From: CAXYVX01 sp964292495
Lineage (GTDB): Bacteria > Patescibacteriota > Saccharimonadia > Saccharimonadales > Saccharimonadaceae
NCBI GenBank assembly: GCA_964292495.1
Contig: CAXYVX010000021.1
Coordinates: forward strand, 1-15,291
Length of the DNA: 15,291 bases
Direction of reading: 5' to 3'
The notes beneath the pieces are model-generated. The model was given only the letters and a program-made list of their open reading frames with translations. It did not search any database and had not been told where the DNA came from. Both the position numbers and the translations under genes were made by a program. Below are positions 1 to 6,891 of the stretch, piece by piece. Each line of letters begins with the position of its first letter. Positions within the stretch are counted from its first letter, which is position 1.

Positions 1-398
1 TCAAAACCAAAACTGACAGATCCCGGCTCAGCCATGTTTCCGCCATTTTTCGTGACCGCCGTTCGCACTTCTGGAAAAGTTCGGTTTCGGTTGTCGGTTG
101 CCGCTTCAATAATGATGCCAGCTCCGCCCGGAGCGTATGCCTCATATAAAACTTCTTCGAGTTGAGCAGAGTTTTTGTCTGCCACGCGGTCAATCGCGCG
201 CTGAATATTCGCCGCTGGCATGTTGGATTGCTTGGCTTTTTCAATGGCGACCGCAAGGTTTGGGTTGGTTGTTGGGTCAATTCCTTGGCGCGCCGCAATC
301 GCGATAATGTTGCCGAGTTTCGTAAAAATCGCGCCTCGTTTCGCGTCGGTGGCTTCTTTTTGTCTGTGAGTTGTTGCCCATTTGGAGTGTCCTGACAT
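1..398 (-). CDS. yebC: YebC/PmpR-family protein, N-terminal part (cut by window edge)
   Basis: The reverse strand reads MSGHSKWATTHRQKEATDAK and continues for 132 codons to the window edge. The family normally has about 240-250 residues, so roughly the first half is present. The MSGHSKW start, the basic helical N-terminal domain, the GG(N)P-like region (TTNPNLAVAIEKAK, then NMPAANIQRAI) and the segment YEAYAPGGAGIIIEAATDN are hallmarks of YebC. Known members were described as DNA-binding regulators (PmpR) and more recently as ribosome-associated factors that relieve stalling at proline-rich stretches; which role applies here cannot be read from sequence. The ATG at 398 has AAAGGA about 8 bases upstream. 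A promoter with TATAAT on the minus strand at 462-457 gives a roughly 50-base leader. The gene is divergent from the membrane protein at 504. Confidence 0.95.
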   Translation of the reverse strand, partial: MSGHSKWATTHRQKEATDAKRGAIFTKLGNIIAIAARQGIDPTTNPNLAVAIEKAKQSNMPAANIQRAIDRVADKNSAQLEEVLYEAYAPGGAGIIIEAATDNRNRTFPEVRTAVTKNGGNMAEPGSVSFGF

Positions 399-456
399 AG
401 GTAAAATCCTTTCGTTTTTCGCATATTCGCGAATTAAATGACCTTTTTCGCCAATA

Positions 457-465
457 ATTATAACA
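457..465 (-). promoter_or_regulatory. yebC promoter, extended -10
   Basis: On the minus strand TG-T-TATAAT is a consensus extended -10 box. It lies about 59 bases before the yebC ATG, and that gene has a Shine-Dalgarno site, so the two fit a leadered mRNA. Confidence 0.6.
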
Positions 466-488
466 AATTTCATATTTTTTCGCGAAAA

Positions 489-497
489 TGATAGAAT
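489..497 (+). promoter_or_regulatory. Extended -10 for the membrane protein/Clp operon
   Basis: TG-A-TAGAAT is followed by 6 bases and then the ATG at 504, so transcription is expected to begin at or next to the start codon (leaderless). A TTCGCGAA copy lies at 479-486, five bases upstream of the -10. Confidence 0.6.
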
Positions 498-503
498 ATG
501 TTT

Positions 504-887
504 ATGCTTTTGGTGGGTTTTTTCTCTTGGTGGTACGGAGCTGGGTGGCGCGACCAGCTTTCGCGAATCGCCCAAATGATTGACAGAATTGGCGATTATT
601 TTTCTATATCTCTTCTCCTTAAAACGTTTTTCAAGCCGTTTCGCCAGATTTCCGCAGATGAAAAAGGTCGCGGGCTTAGCGAACAATTTCAAGTGTTTTT
701 GGATAAACTTTTTTCGCGATTGATCGGTGCTTTCATGCGATTTTTCATGATTATTTTCGGGGCAATCTCGATGCTGATTGTGGTTTTGATCGGATTTATT
801 CGGCTGATAATTTGGCCGCTTTATCCTCTGATTCCGCTTCTCGGTTTGATTTTGTGTTTGACAGTGGGAGTGCCATGGAAAATCTGA
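504..887 (+). CDS. Small membrane protein upstream of Clp-like ATPase
   Basis: The protein has 127 residues from the ATG at 504. An ATG at 498 directly abuts the -10 box and would not be transcribed, so 504 is preferred; no Shine-Dalgarno is visible, consistent with a leaderless mRNA. It begins with an aromatic hydrophobic patch (MLLVGFFSWWYGAGWR). A polar amphipathic middle follows, with LLKTFFKPFRQIS and a charged stretch, and then a long hydrophobic C-terminal half from about residue 72 (GAFMRFFMIIFGAISMLIVV and beyond) able to form two membrane helices. No catalytic motif is recognised and no family is named with confidence. Its last 13 bases overlap the start of the Clp-like gene, so the two are probably translationally coupled and may act together at the membrane (inference). 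Confidence 0.8.
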   Translation: MLLVGFFSWWYGAGWRDQLSRIAQMIDRIGDYFSISLLLKTFFKPFRQISADEKGRGLSEQFQVFLDKLFSRLIGAFMRFFMIIFGAISMLIVVLIGFIRLIIWPLYPLIPLLGLILCLTVGVPWKI

Positions 888-3346
888 ATTTCAACTACAA
901 ATCCATGCGGTCCGCCAAAGCCAGGTTTTTTGCGAAATATGGGAAAATTACAGGGGTTTTCGCGAATGTTTTCGTAGGTTTACTTGCGGTTTTTGGCGGG
1001 TTTGCACTCGTCGCTGGGATTCCGTTTGGCTGGGTAATTTTGGCGTTTTCTGCGTGGCCGTTCATGGTTCACTTGTGGATTGAGCGTGACCTGAAAAATC
1101 TTCGCGCGAACAAAAATGGGCGAAACCTTGATGATTTTTTGGAAGGAGATATTTTGGGAGTTTTGCCGCCAAATCCGTCGCCGTCGAACATCGCTTCATC
1201 TGTCATGAAAGTGAATGGCGGCCGGTTCTTTTTCGCAAGATTTGGGATTTCGGCTCAGTATTTGCCGGAGCTCGCCTCAAAAAATACAGCCGATTCGCAG
1301 ATTATTTTCGCGAAAATGTTGCAGATTCAGTCTGGACTTCGCGAAAAATCAGATGTTGTTTCAGCAGCGACATTGACCGCCGCACTAATCATTTATGAGC
1401 CAAAAATTCGCGAAACTTTAAGCTCGATTAGGATTGACGAAAACGACATTTTGAACGGCGCGGAATGGTTTGCGCATCTTTCGCATCTTATTAAAAAGCA
1501 CGACGAACCGCAAAAAACAGGCGGAATTGGCCGCGATTGGAGTTTTGGCTACATTCCAACACTTGAACATTTTGGAGTTAATTTGAGCGAAAAATATTCT
1601 CACGGGCGTTCTCTCAGCACGAAACTTGAAGCGCACGAAGACATTATTTCGCGAATGTTTGACCTCTTGGCTGGCGGCGGAAGGAGCAATGTTGCTTTGA
1701 TTGGTCAGGTTGGTGTCGGAAAGGAAACGGTTGTTGAGGCTTTCGCGGAAAAATTGATGGATGCCAGCTCAAAGATTCCGGAAAATTTGCGTTTCAACCA
1801 AGTTTTTCAGCTTGATGCAAGCGCTTTGATTTCGGCGGCGAGCGGTCGCGGACAGATTGAAAACCTGGTCAATGCGCTGATAAATGAGGTTTACCGCGCG
1901 AAAAATATCATTTTGTTTTTAAACCACGCTGAGCTGTTTTTCGCGGATGAAACTGGATCTGTTGATGTCAGCAATATTTTGCAACCCATAATTGAGGGTG
2001 GAGCTATTCGCGTAATTTTGGCGATGGACGAGCAAAAATATCTCCAAATTGCGCAGATAAAACCAGCTTTGGCGGCTGGTTTGAATCGCCTGCAAATCGA
2101 CCCAACAGACATGTCCGACACTTTGCGAATTCTTCAAGACCGAATAATTTCACTGGAATTCGCGAAAAAAATTACATTTACATACCAATCGCTTGTGGAT
2201 TCGTATCGTTTGAGTGAGCGCTATTTAAACGATGTTTCTCAGCCGCTCAAATCAGTTCAATTGCTGGAAAACGCTGCTGGATTCGCGAAAAATGGGTTGA
2301 TTACATCCCAATCTGTGGTTGAGTCTATTGAGCAGACGATTGGTGTTAAAGTTGACGGAACTTTAACGCAAAACGACAGCGAGGAGCGTGAAAAACTCTT
2401 GAACCTTGAAAAATTGATTCACGAAAGGATGATTGATCAAGTTCCGGCGGTTAACGCTGTTTCTGCCGCGATTCGTCGAGCGCGCGCCGGTGTTCGGAAT
2501 GAAAATAGGCCAATTGGAACGTTTCTTTTTCTTGGCCCGACCGGTGTTGGAAAAACTGAACTCGCCAAATCTCTCGCCGCAGTCTATTTTGACGACGAAT
2601 CCAAGCTGATTTCCATTGATTTGAACGAATACGTGCAGGCTTCCGATGTTCAGCGGCTGATCGCGGACGGATCCACAAACCCCACAAGCTTGACGGCGCA
2701 GGTCATGAAAAATCCTTTTTCGGTGATTTTGCTGGATGAGATTGAAAAGGCGCATCCAAACGTTTTGACGGCACTTCTTCAAGTTCTTGACGAAGGAATT
2801 ATGCTTGACATTAACAACAAACAGGTTAGTTTCAGGGATGCAATTTTGATTGCGACAAGCAATGCTGGTGCTGACAGAATCCGCCAATATATCGAGGCTG
2901 GATACAAAGTTGAGCAGTTCGCGAAAACCATCCAGGATGAGCTGATCAACTCTCATCAGTTCGCGCCGGAATTTTTGAACCGTTTTGATGATATTGTTGT
3001 GTTTAGGCCTCTGTCCGAGCAGGATTTACTGCAGGTTGTCGCTTTGATTTTGAAATCCGTGAATAAAAATCTTGCACCTCAAAAAGTTGCTGTTTTGGTG
3101 GATGAAGACGCTCAGCGCATGCTGGTCAGCGCGGGATATGATCCGCGGCTTGGGGCACGCCCAATGCGACGAATTGTTCAGCGAACTGTGGAAAATATTG
3201 TTTCGGAAATGCTCTTAAATGGCCAGCTTCAATCTGGGCAAAGTTTGCGAATCACCAGCGAAATGATCAGAGATTCCGGAGGCCTTGAAAGTGCGACAAA
3301 TCTACCAGAGCCACCAAGCGCACCGCAAATCCCGCCAATTTCGTGA
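875..3346 (+). CDS. Membrane-anchored Clp/HSP100-like AAA+ protein with degenerate D1
   Basis: The protein has 823 residues. The ATG at 875 is chosen over an in-frame ATG at 812 because GGGAG precedes it and the hydrophobic N-terminus starts there. Residues ~25-68 hold two membrane helices. Residues ~100-240 may be a diverged Clp-N-like helical domain. The first AAA+ domain (~250-470) is degenerate: P-loop GQVGVGKE (277-284) lacks the usual Thr/Ser after Lys, and Walker B reads ILFLNHAE, with N350 and H351 where Asp and Glu are expected. The second domain is intact for ATP: GPTGVGKT (554-561), LLDEIEKAH (D621, E622), sensor 1 TSN (661-663), arginine finger LNRF (R703) and sensor 2 GAR (R762). 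Both substrate pore loops lack their aromatic residue. No ClpB coiled-coil middle domain and no ClpP-binding [LI]GF loop are evident. It resembles ClpB/ClpC, but a remodelling or scaffolding role is as likely as unfolding. Confidence 0.92.
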   Translation: MENLNFNYKSMRSAKARFFAKYGKITGVFANVFVGLLAVFGGFALVAGIPFGWVILAFSAWPFMVHLWIERDLKNLRANKNGRNLDDFLEGDILGVLPPNPSPSNIASSVMKVNGGRFFFARFGISAQYLPELASKNTADSQIIFAKMLQIQSGLREKSDVVSAATLTAALIIYEPKIRETLSSIRIDENDILNGAEWFAHLSHLIKKHDEPQKTGGIGRDWSFGYIPTLEHFGVNLSEKYSHGRSLSTKLEAHEDIISRMFDLLAGGGRSNVALIGQVGVGKETVVEAFAEKLMDASSKIPENLRFNQVFQLDASALISAASGRGQIENLVNALINEVYRAKNIILFLNHAELFFADETGSVDVSNILQPIIEGGAIRVILAMDEQKYLQIAQIKPALAAGLNRLQIDPTDMSDTLRILQDRIISLEFAKKITFTYQSLVDSYRLSERYLNDVSQPLKSVQLLENAAGFAKNGLITSQSVVESIEQTIGVKVDGTLTQNDSEEREKLLNLEKLIHERMIDQVPAVNAVSAAIRRARAGVRNENRPIGTFLFLGPTGVGKTELAKSLAAVYFDDESKLISIDLNEYVQASDVQRLIADGSTNPTSLTAQVMKNPFSVILLDEIEKAHPNVLTALLQVLDEGIMLDINNKQVSFRDAILIATSNAGADRIRQYIEAGYKVEQFAKTIQDELINSHQFAPEFLNRFDDIVVFRPLSEQDLLQVVALILKSVNKNLAPQKVAVLVDEDAQRMLVSAGYDPRLGARPMRRIVQRTVENIVSEMLLNGQLQSGQSLRITSEMIRDSGGLESATNLPEPPSAPQIPPIS

Positions 3347-3360
3347 TAAACCAAAAATAT

Positions 3361-3389
3361 TTGCGATTTTTCGCGAAGTTTGCTAAAAT
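3361..3389 (+). promoter_or_regulatory. tRNA-Gly promoter
   Basis: TTGCGA at 3361-3366, a 17-base spacer and TAAAAT at 3384-3389 preceded by TGC form a -35/extended -10 pair about 11 bases before the tRNA. The spacer contains TTCGCGAA at 3370-3377. Confidence 0.6.
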
Positions 3390-3400
3390 AATTCTGTTGT

Positions 3401-3475
3401 GCGGGCGTCGTATAGCGGTTAATACTCAAGTTTTCCAAACTTGAAACGAGAGTTCGACTCTCTCCGCCCGCACCA
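3401..3475 (+). tRNA. tRNA-Gly(TCC)
   Basis: The acceptor stem GCGGGCG pairs with CGCCCGC. The anticodon stem CAAGT/ACTTG encloses loop TTTCCAA, giving anticodon TCC (GGA codons). The T arm AGAGT-TCGA-CTCT is present, and discriminator A plus encoded CCA end at 3475. Confidence 0.95.
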
Positions 3476-3489
3476 GAATTTATCCTGTT

Positions 3490-3520
3490 AGTCCGCGAAT
3501 TTAACCCGTTGCGGACTTTT
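3490..3520 (+). terminator. Rho-independent terminator after tRNA-Gly
   Basis: The 7-bp stem AGTCCGC/GCGGACT with a 14-base loop is followed by TTTTCTATT. Confidence 0.65.
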
Positions 3521-3570
3521 CTATTGCTTTATTTTTCGCGAACATATATGCTTTTTCCAGGATCCAATTT

Positions 3571-4019
3571 ATGAAGATTAATGTAAAGATTGATAAAAGT
3601 TTAAATCAGCCCGAGATTACGATTTCAGCTCAAACCGAGCGCGAAGCGGAAAGGATTCGCGAAATTGTTTTGGAGGCAAATAAAATTCGCCAAAAAAAGA
3701 TTGAGGCTATGGATGGCAAAGACAAAATTTATGTTGATGCTCGCGAAATATTTTTTTTGAAAGCGCGGACGGAAAAACTTGGGTTCACACGAATGACAAA
3801 ATTTTCGCGAAAAACGCAAGGCTTTATGAGCTTGAAAAATCGTTACCGCATGATTTTGTGAGAATTTCAAAAAGTGCAATTGTGAATGCTAGCCATATTT
3901 TTTCCATCAAGAAAAATTTGGCCGGACCGAGTGAAATTCGGTTTAGAAATTCGCGAAAAAGGGTGAATTTATCACGGAGCTTTTACAAAATTTTGATAAG
4001 CAAGATGAGCAAAAGTTAA
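3571..4019 (+). CDS. LytTR-domain DNA-binding regulator, interrupted by a -1 frameshift
   Basis: The first frame from ATG 3571 encodes about 62 residues and then, read straight on, a nonsense tail ending at 3861. Past the T8 run at 3751-3758 the correct continuation is in the -1 frame: GAA AGC GCG GAC GGA (ESADGKTWVHTND), then LYELEKSLPHDFVRISKSAI and VNASHIFSIKK, up to the TAA at 4017-4019. Joined, this is a full-length (~149 residue) LytTR protein: N-terminal MKINVKIDKSL segment, then IYVDAREIFF, then the RISKSAIVN core used for DNA binding. Related proteins lack a receiver domain and often sit beside a membrane protein they control. Here the stop overlaps the downstream ATG (TAATG). One extra T, or ribosomal or polymerase slippage, would restore the protein. 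A pseudogene or a homopolymer sequencing error are equally possible. The promoter is not clear. Confidence 0.8.
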
Positions 4020-4033
4020 TGAAAGGAGATGAA

Positions 4034-4885
4034 ATGATAAGTAAAAAAGATGGGCAAAAGGAGAGTAATTTGGAAAAAAATAATTGTTGCAACTCTAAAA
4101 AATGCTGCAAAAATCGTGGTGTAAAAAAAGTTTTTTCGCGAATTTTATGGGCTTTAGTTTTCCTTGTTTTCGCCGCTTTTTTCACCGCGCTCGTGTTCAT
4201 TCCTTCGCACGAGTTAGCGAAATTTGGGCTTGCTGTAAACAACTCTGGCACGGTTTGGTCTATGATTGGGGCGATATCTTTAGCATCAATCGCTGTGATT
4301 TCCTTGATGAGTCTGCAGTGGTTTAATGTTTTTTATTGTTCAGCAGGATCGTTTCTTTTGGCCAACGGATTCGTATTTCATTGGTTGAATTTGACCAGCG
4401 CGCAAGTCTGGGGAATCTTCGGAATTACAACACTGCTCGCGATTGCGTTCAGCACCTTATTCAAGCGGAAAAGTGTGTGTAAAGGGGGCTGCCTAGACGA
4501 GAAGAAAAAATATTGCGGAGTTGAAGATTTTGATGAGGAAATCAGCTCAAATGAAAATGTGGATATTTCGGTTAAAATGAGCGGAATCATCCATTATGTT
4601 GAGAGTGAAAATCTGAAAACCGTTTCTATTAGTGCAAATCGTGCAGGTGCGAAAGTGTATTTTCAAAACGCAATTCTCGCTGATAAAAAAATGGTTGTTG
4701 ATGTAGATGTATTCTTGGGCGGCGTTGACTTATATTTTCCGCGAGATTGGAAAGTTGTGAACGAGGTTGGAACTATTTTAGGCGGAACGTCGATCAACGG
4801 ACGTTCCGATATTGATTCTGATTCGCCGACAATACTTTTAAAGGGAAAAGTTTTACTCGGCGGAGTGAAAGTGGTGTATATCTAA
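4034..4885 (+). CDS. LiaF-like membrane protein with cysteine clusters
   Basis: The protein has 283 residues from the ATG at 4034, which has AGGAG five bases upstream. An ATG at 4019 overlapping the LytTR stop would add five residues, so coupling is likely either way. Four membrane helices occupy about residues 35-140. The C-terminal third is beta-rich and ends with VDVDVFLGGVDLYFPRDWKV and then a LGGTSING segment. This is the pattern of the LiaF/YvqF C-terminal domain (cell wall-active antibiotic response family, DUF2154-like). Known LiaF proteins modulate envelope-stress two-component systems; here the partner would be the LytTR regulator (inference). Unusual are the cysteine groups NCCNSKKCCK near residues 18-27 and CKGGC...YCG just after the last helix, which could bind metal or sense redox state. 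Confidence 0.82.
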   Translation: MISKKDGQKESNLEKNNCCNSKKCCKNRGVKKVFSRILWALVFLVFAAFFTALVFIPSHELAKFGLAVNNSGTVWSMIGAISLASIAVISLMSLQWFNVFYCSAGSFLLANGFVFHWLNLTSAQVWGIFGITTLLAIAFSTLFKRKSVCKGGCLDEKKKYCGVEDFDEEISSNENVDISVKMSGIIHYVESENLKTVSISANRAGAKVYFQNAILADKKMVVDVDVFLGGVDLYFPRDWKVVNEVGTILGGTSINGRSDIDSDSPTILLKGKVLLGGVKVVYI

Positions 4886-4901
4886 AAAAATAAGCATTAT
4901 T

Positions 4902-4934
4902 AAAACCGAGCGAGAATTTTTCCCGCTCGGTTTT
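4902..4934 (+). terminator. Terminator after LytTR/LiaF-like operon
   Basis: The perfect 11-bp inverted repeat AAAACCGAGCG/CGCTCGGTTTT, with an 11-base loop, ends in TTTT. The AAAA on the other side means it can also act on the minus strand. Confidence 0.85.
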
Positions 4935-4942
4935 GAATATAA

Positions 4943-4969
4943 AATCTCTGTAGAAAATCCACAGAGATT
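4943..4969 (-). terminator. Terminator-like hairpin downstream of tRNA-His
   Basis: AATCTCTGT/ACAGAGATT is a perfect 9-bp stem with a 9-base loop. On the minus strand it follows tRNA-His and ends in TTTTAT; on the plus strand it is followed by AATAATTTTTT. Confidence 0.6.
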
Positions 4970-4979
4970 AATAATTTTT

Positions 4980-5055
4980 TGGGGCGGATAACAGGTTTTG
5001 AACCTGCGACCTCCGGAGCCACAATCCAGCGCTCTACCCCTGAGCTATATCCGCC
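4980..5055 (-). tRNA. tRNA-His(GTG)
   Basis: Minus strand: acceptor GCGGATA/TATCCGC with an extra encoded G at position -1 opposite C73, the identity element of tRNA-His. The anticodon stem CTGGA/TCCGG encloses loop TTGTGGC, giving anticodon GTG. CCA is encoded. A possible own promoter, TG-A-TAAGAT, lies at 5073-5065 (minus strand), downstream of murA. Confidence 0.95.
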
Positions 5056-5064
5056 ATCCCAACT

Positions 5065-5073
5065 ATCTTATCA
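5065..5073 (-). promoter_or_regulatory. tRNA-His extended -10
   Basis: Minus strand TG-A-TAAGAT ends 9 bases before the tRNA 5' end. No good -35 is seen, and co-transcription from murA is an alternative. Confidence 0.45.
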
Positions 5074-5101
5074 AATTTTTCTTTATCTGGCTAGGGGAAA
5101 A

Positions 5102-6640
5102 CTAAATTTCGCGAAAAGTCTCGATTTTTGCGCCGAGAGAATTTAACCTCTGGTAAAAATCTTCGTAGCCGCGATTGATATTATAAACATCTCTGAGAAT
5201 TGAAATTCCGGGTGCGCAAAGCATTCCCAAAAGCACGACAACGGACGGTCTCAGCGCGGCTGGCGCCACGACGTCTGCGGGCTTCCAGCGCGTTGGGCCG
5301 GTGATATAGACCCGGTGCGGATCCACTAATTCAATCTGAGCGTTTAATTTCGCAAGCTCCGTGAAATAAATCGCTCGGTTTTCATAGCTCCAATCATGAA
5401 TCAAAGTTCGTCCTTCCGCCACTGTTGCAATCGCGCCAAGAAAGGGGAGATTATCCATGTTGATCCCTGGAAACGGTAGTGCGTGAATTTTGTCTTTTGG
5501 TGCATGAAGTTTGCTTTTTTGCAGTGTAATGTCAACCAGCCGAGTTTTGCCGTTTTTCGCGAAGTATTCCGCGGTTTTCGTGAATTTCAAGCCCATTTCG
5601 CGCAAAGTTGCCAGTTCAAGCTCCAAAAATTCAATCGGCGCGCGCGCTACCGTGATTTCAGAATTCGTCATGACGCCAGCAGCAATAAAACTCATAGACT
5701 CGATTGGATCTTCACTGACAAAATATTCCACATTTCGCGAAATATCTTTCAGCCCGCGAACGCGCAGAGTTGTCGTCCCAATTCCGTCGATCTCTACGCC
5801 GAGTTTTTGCAGAAAAAAGCACAAATCTTGCACCATGTAATTTGGGCTCGCGTTTCTGATCACAGTTTCTTTTTCGCAGTTTGCGGCCGCCATCAAAATA
5901 TTTTCAGTGGTTGTGTCGCCGCGCTCGGTCAAAAGAATAGGTTCATCCGGAGTTTTCAACTCTGTATTTACGGAATAATAGTCGGTATGCGGCAGAACAT
6001 CAACACTCATACCAAACATTTTCAGACCAACTAAATGCGGTTCAACTGTGCGTGCCCCCAGATTACAGCCGCCAGTAAACGGAATCTTGAATTCGCGATA
6101 TTGATGTAAAAGTGGACCAAGGAACATGATGATTGAGCGCGTGCGTTTTGCGGCAGAAATGTCCATATTTTCAAAATCAAGGCGTTTTGGGGCGGAAATT
6201 TCAAGGTCGTTCATTTGATCCCCGAACCAGCGAGTTTTCACGCCAATTGAATTTAGCACTTCAAGAATTCGGTTCACTTCTTCGATTTTCGCGACATTTT
6301 TTAGCGTGGTTTTCCCTTTATTCAGAAGCGAAGCACAGAGAAGTGCGACCGCGGCGTTTTTGCTGGTTTTCGTCTCAATTTTTCCGTGCAATTGAAATCC
6401 GCCATGCACGCGCAAATTTAGCTTTTTTTGATCATTTACGCTGAGAATTTCACTGTTGAGAACGCCAGAAATTTTCGCGATCATTTCAAGCGAAATATTT
6501 TGCGCGCCCCGCTCAATGCGATTTATCGCGCTCTGGCTTGTTCCGAGTTTTTTCGCGAGATCCGCCTGTGTATAACCATAATTTCCACGTATTTCCGCGA
6601 TTAACGAGCCGATTTTTTCGCGATAATCTTGTTTTGTCAC
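5102..6640 (-). CDS. murA: UDP-GlcNAc 1-carboxyvinyltransferase (MurA) fused to an N-terminal XRE-type HTH
   Basis: The enzyme adds enolpyruvate from PEP to UDP-GlcNAc, the first committed step of peptidoglycan synthesis, in the cytoplasm. The protein has 512 residues against about 420 for ordinary MurA. The excess is an N-terminal XRE/Cro-type helix-turn-helix (residues ~8-66: YTQADLAKKLGTSQSAINRI). The MurA part starts near 75 and keeps the substrate Lys-Asn (K94-N95 in TSKNAAVALL), the fosfomycin-target cysteine C192 in TGGCNLGART, the base D396 in PGINMDNLPF and R464 in AALRPSVVV (many relatives have LRAG). The start is GTG at 6640, with GGAGG about 10 bases upstream and a roughly 31-base leader. 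The promoter -10 overlaps a perfect inverted repeat at 6681-6698, which suggests self-regulation by the fused HTH (inference). Confidence 0.96.
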   Translation of the reverse strand: MTKQDYREKIGSLIAEIRGNYGYTQADLAKKLGTSQSAINRIERGAQNISLEMIAKISGVLNSEILSVNDQKKLNLRVHGGFQLHGKIETKTSKNAAVALLCASLLNKGKTTLKNVAKIEEVNRILEVLNSIGVKTRWFGDQMNDLEISAPKRLDFENMDISAAKRTRSIIMFLGPLLHQYREFKIPFTGGCNLGARTVEPHLVGLKMFGMSVDVLPHTDYYSVNTELKTPDEPILLTERGDTTTENILMAAANCEKETVIRNASPNYMVQDLCFFLQKLGVEIDGIGTTTLRVRGLKDISRNVEYFVSEDPIESMSFIAAGVMTNSEITVARAPIEFLELELATLREMGLKFTKTAEYFAKNGKTRLVDITLQKSKLHAPKDKIHALPFPGINMDNLPFLGAIATVAEGRTLIHDWSYENRAIYFTELAKLNAQIELVDPHRVYITGPTRWKPADVVAPAALRPSVVVLLGMLCAPGISILRDVYNINRGYEDFYQRLNSLGAKIETFREI

Positions 6641-6678
6641 CTAAATTTTCCTCCAAATTTAAAAGATTTTACAGTCCA

Positions 6679-6687
6679 ATTATATCA
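6679..6687 (-). promoter_or_regulatory. murA promoter, extended -10
   Basis: Minus strand TG-A-TATAAT (6687-6679) has a weak -35-like CTATTG 17 bases upstream. It overlaps the inverted repeat at 6681-6698. Confidence 0.65.
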
Positions 6688-6698
6688 TATTTGATATA
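6681..6698. promoter_or_regulatory. Putative operator for HTH-MurA
   Basis: TATATCA-TATT-TGATATA is a perfect inverted repeat with 7-bp arms and a 4-base spacer. It covers most of the murA -10 and the spacer upstream. Size and symmetry fit binding by a dimer of an XRE-type repressor. AT-rich sequence can form such repeats by chance, so this is a candidate only. Confidence 0.45.
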
Positions 6699-6730
6699 AA
6701 ACAATAGCATTTTTGCGAAAAATTATGTCG

Positions 6731-6739
6731 TGCTATAAT
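6731..6739 (+). promoter_or_regulatory. tRNA-Arg(TCT) promoter, extended -10
   Basis: TG-C-TATAAT lies about 30 bases before the tRNA. TTTTGC 17 bases upstream is a weak -35. Confidence 0.6.
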
Positions 6740-6769
6740 ATACCCATGATTTAGTTGATAAATTTTTGT

Positions 6770-6846
6770 GCGCCCGTAGCTCAGCGGATTAGAGCAGGAG
6801 GCTTCTATCCTTCGTGGCGGGGGTTCGATTCCCTCCGGGCGTACCA
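6770..6846 (+). tRNA. tRNA-Arg(TCT)
   Basis: The acceptor GCGCCCG pairs with CGGGCGT (G1-U72 wobble). The anticodon stem GGAGG/CCTTC encloses loop CTTCTAT, giving anticodon TCT (AGA codons). The T loop TTCGATT and encoded CCA are present. fhs starts 45 bases downstream with no clear terminator between, so a joint transcript is possible. Confidence 0.94.
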
Positions 6847-6891
6847 AAATTTGTTAACTAACTCTCGCGAATTCGCGAAAAAGGAGAAAAA

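Noticed and set aside
162..395. A 77-codon plus-strand frame
   Set aside because: It is antisense to the clear YebC family coding sequence.
885..887. UGA recoding (code 25) as in Gracilibacteria
   Set aside because: UGA ends the membrane protein at the expected place, and no conserved gene here needs in-frame UGA read as glycine.
2363..2956. A 197-codon open frame antisense to the Clp-like gene
   Set aside because: It lies fully inside a well-supported conserved gene, shows no recognisable protein and has no start signals; it is a shadow of the sense codon pattern.
5483..6034. A 183-codon plus-strand frame within murA
   Set aside because: It is antisense to conserved MurA residues and has no homology-like features.
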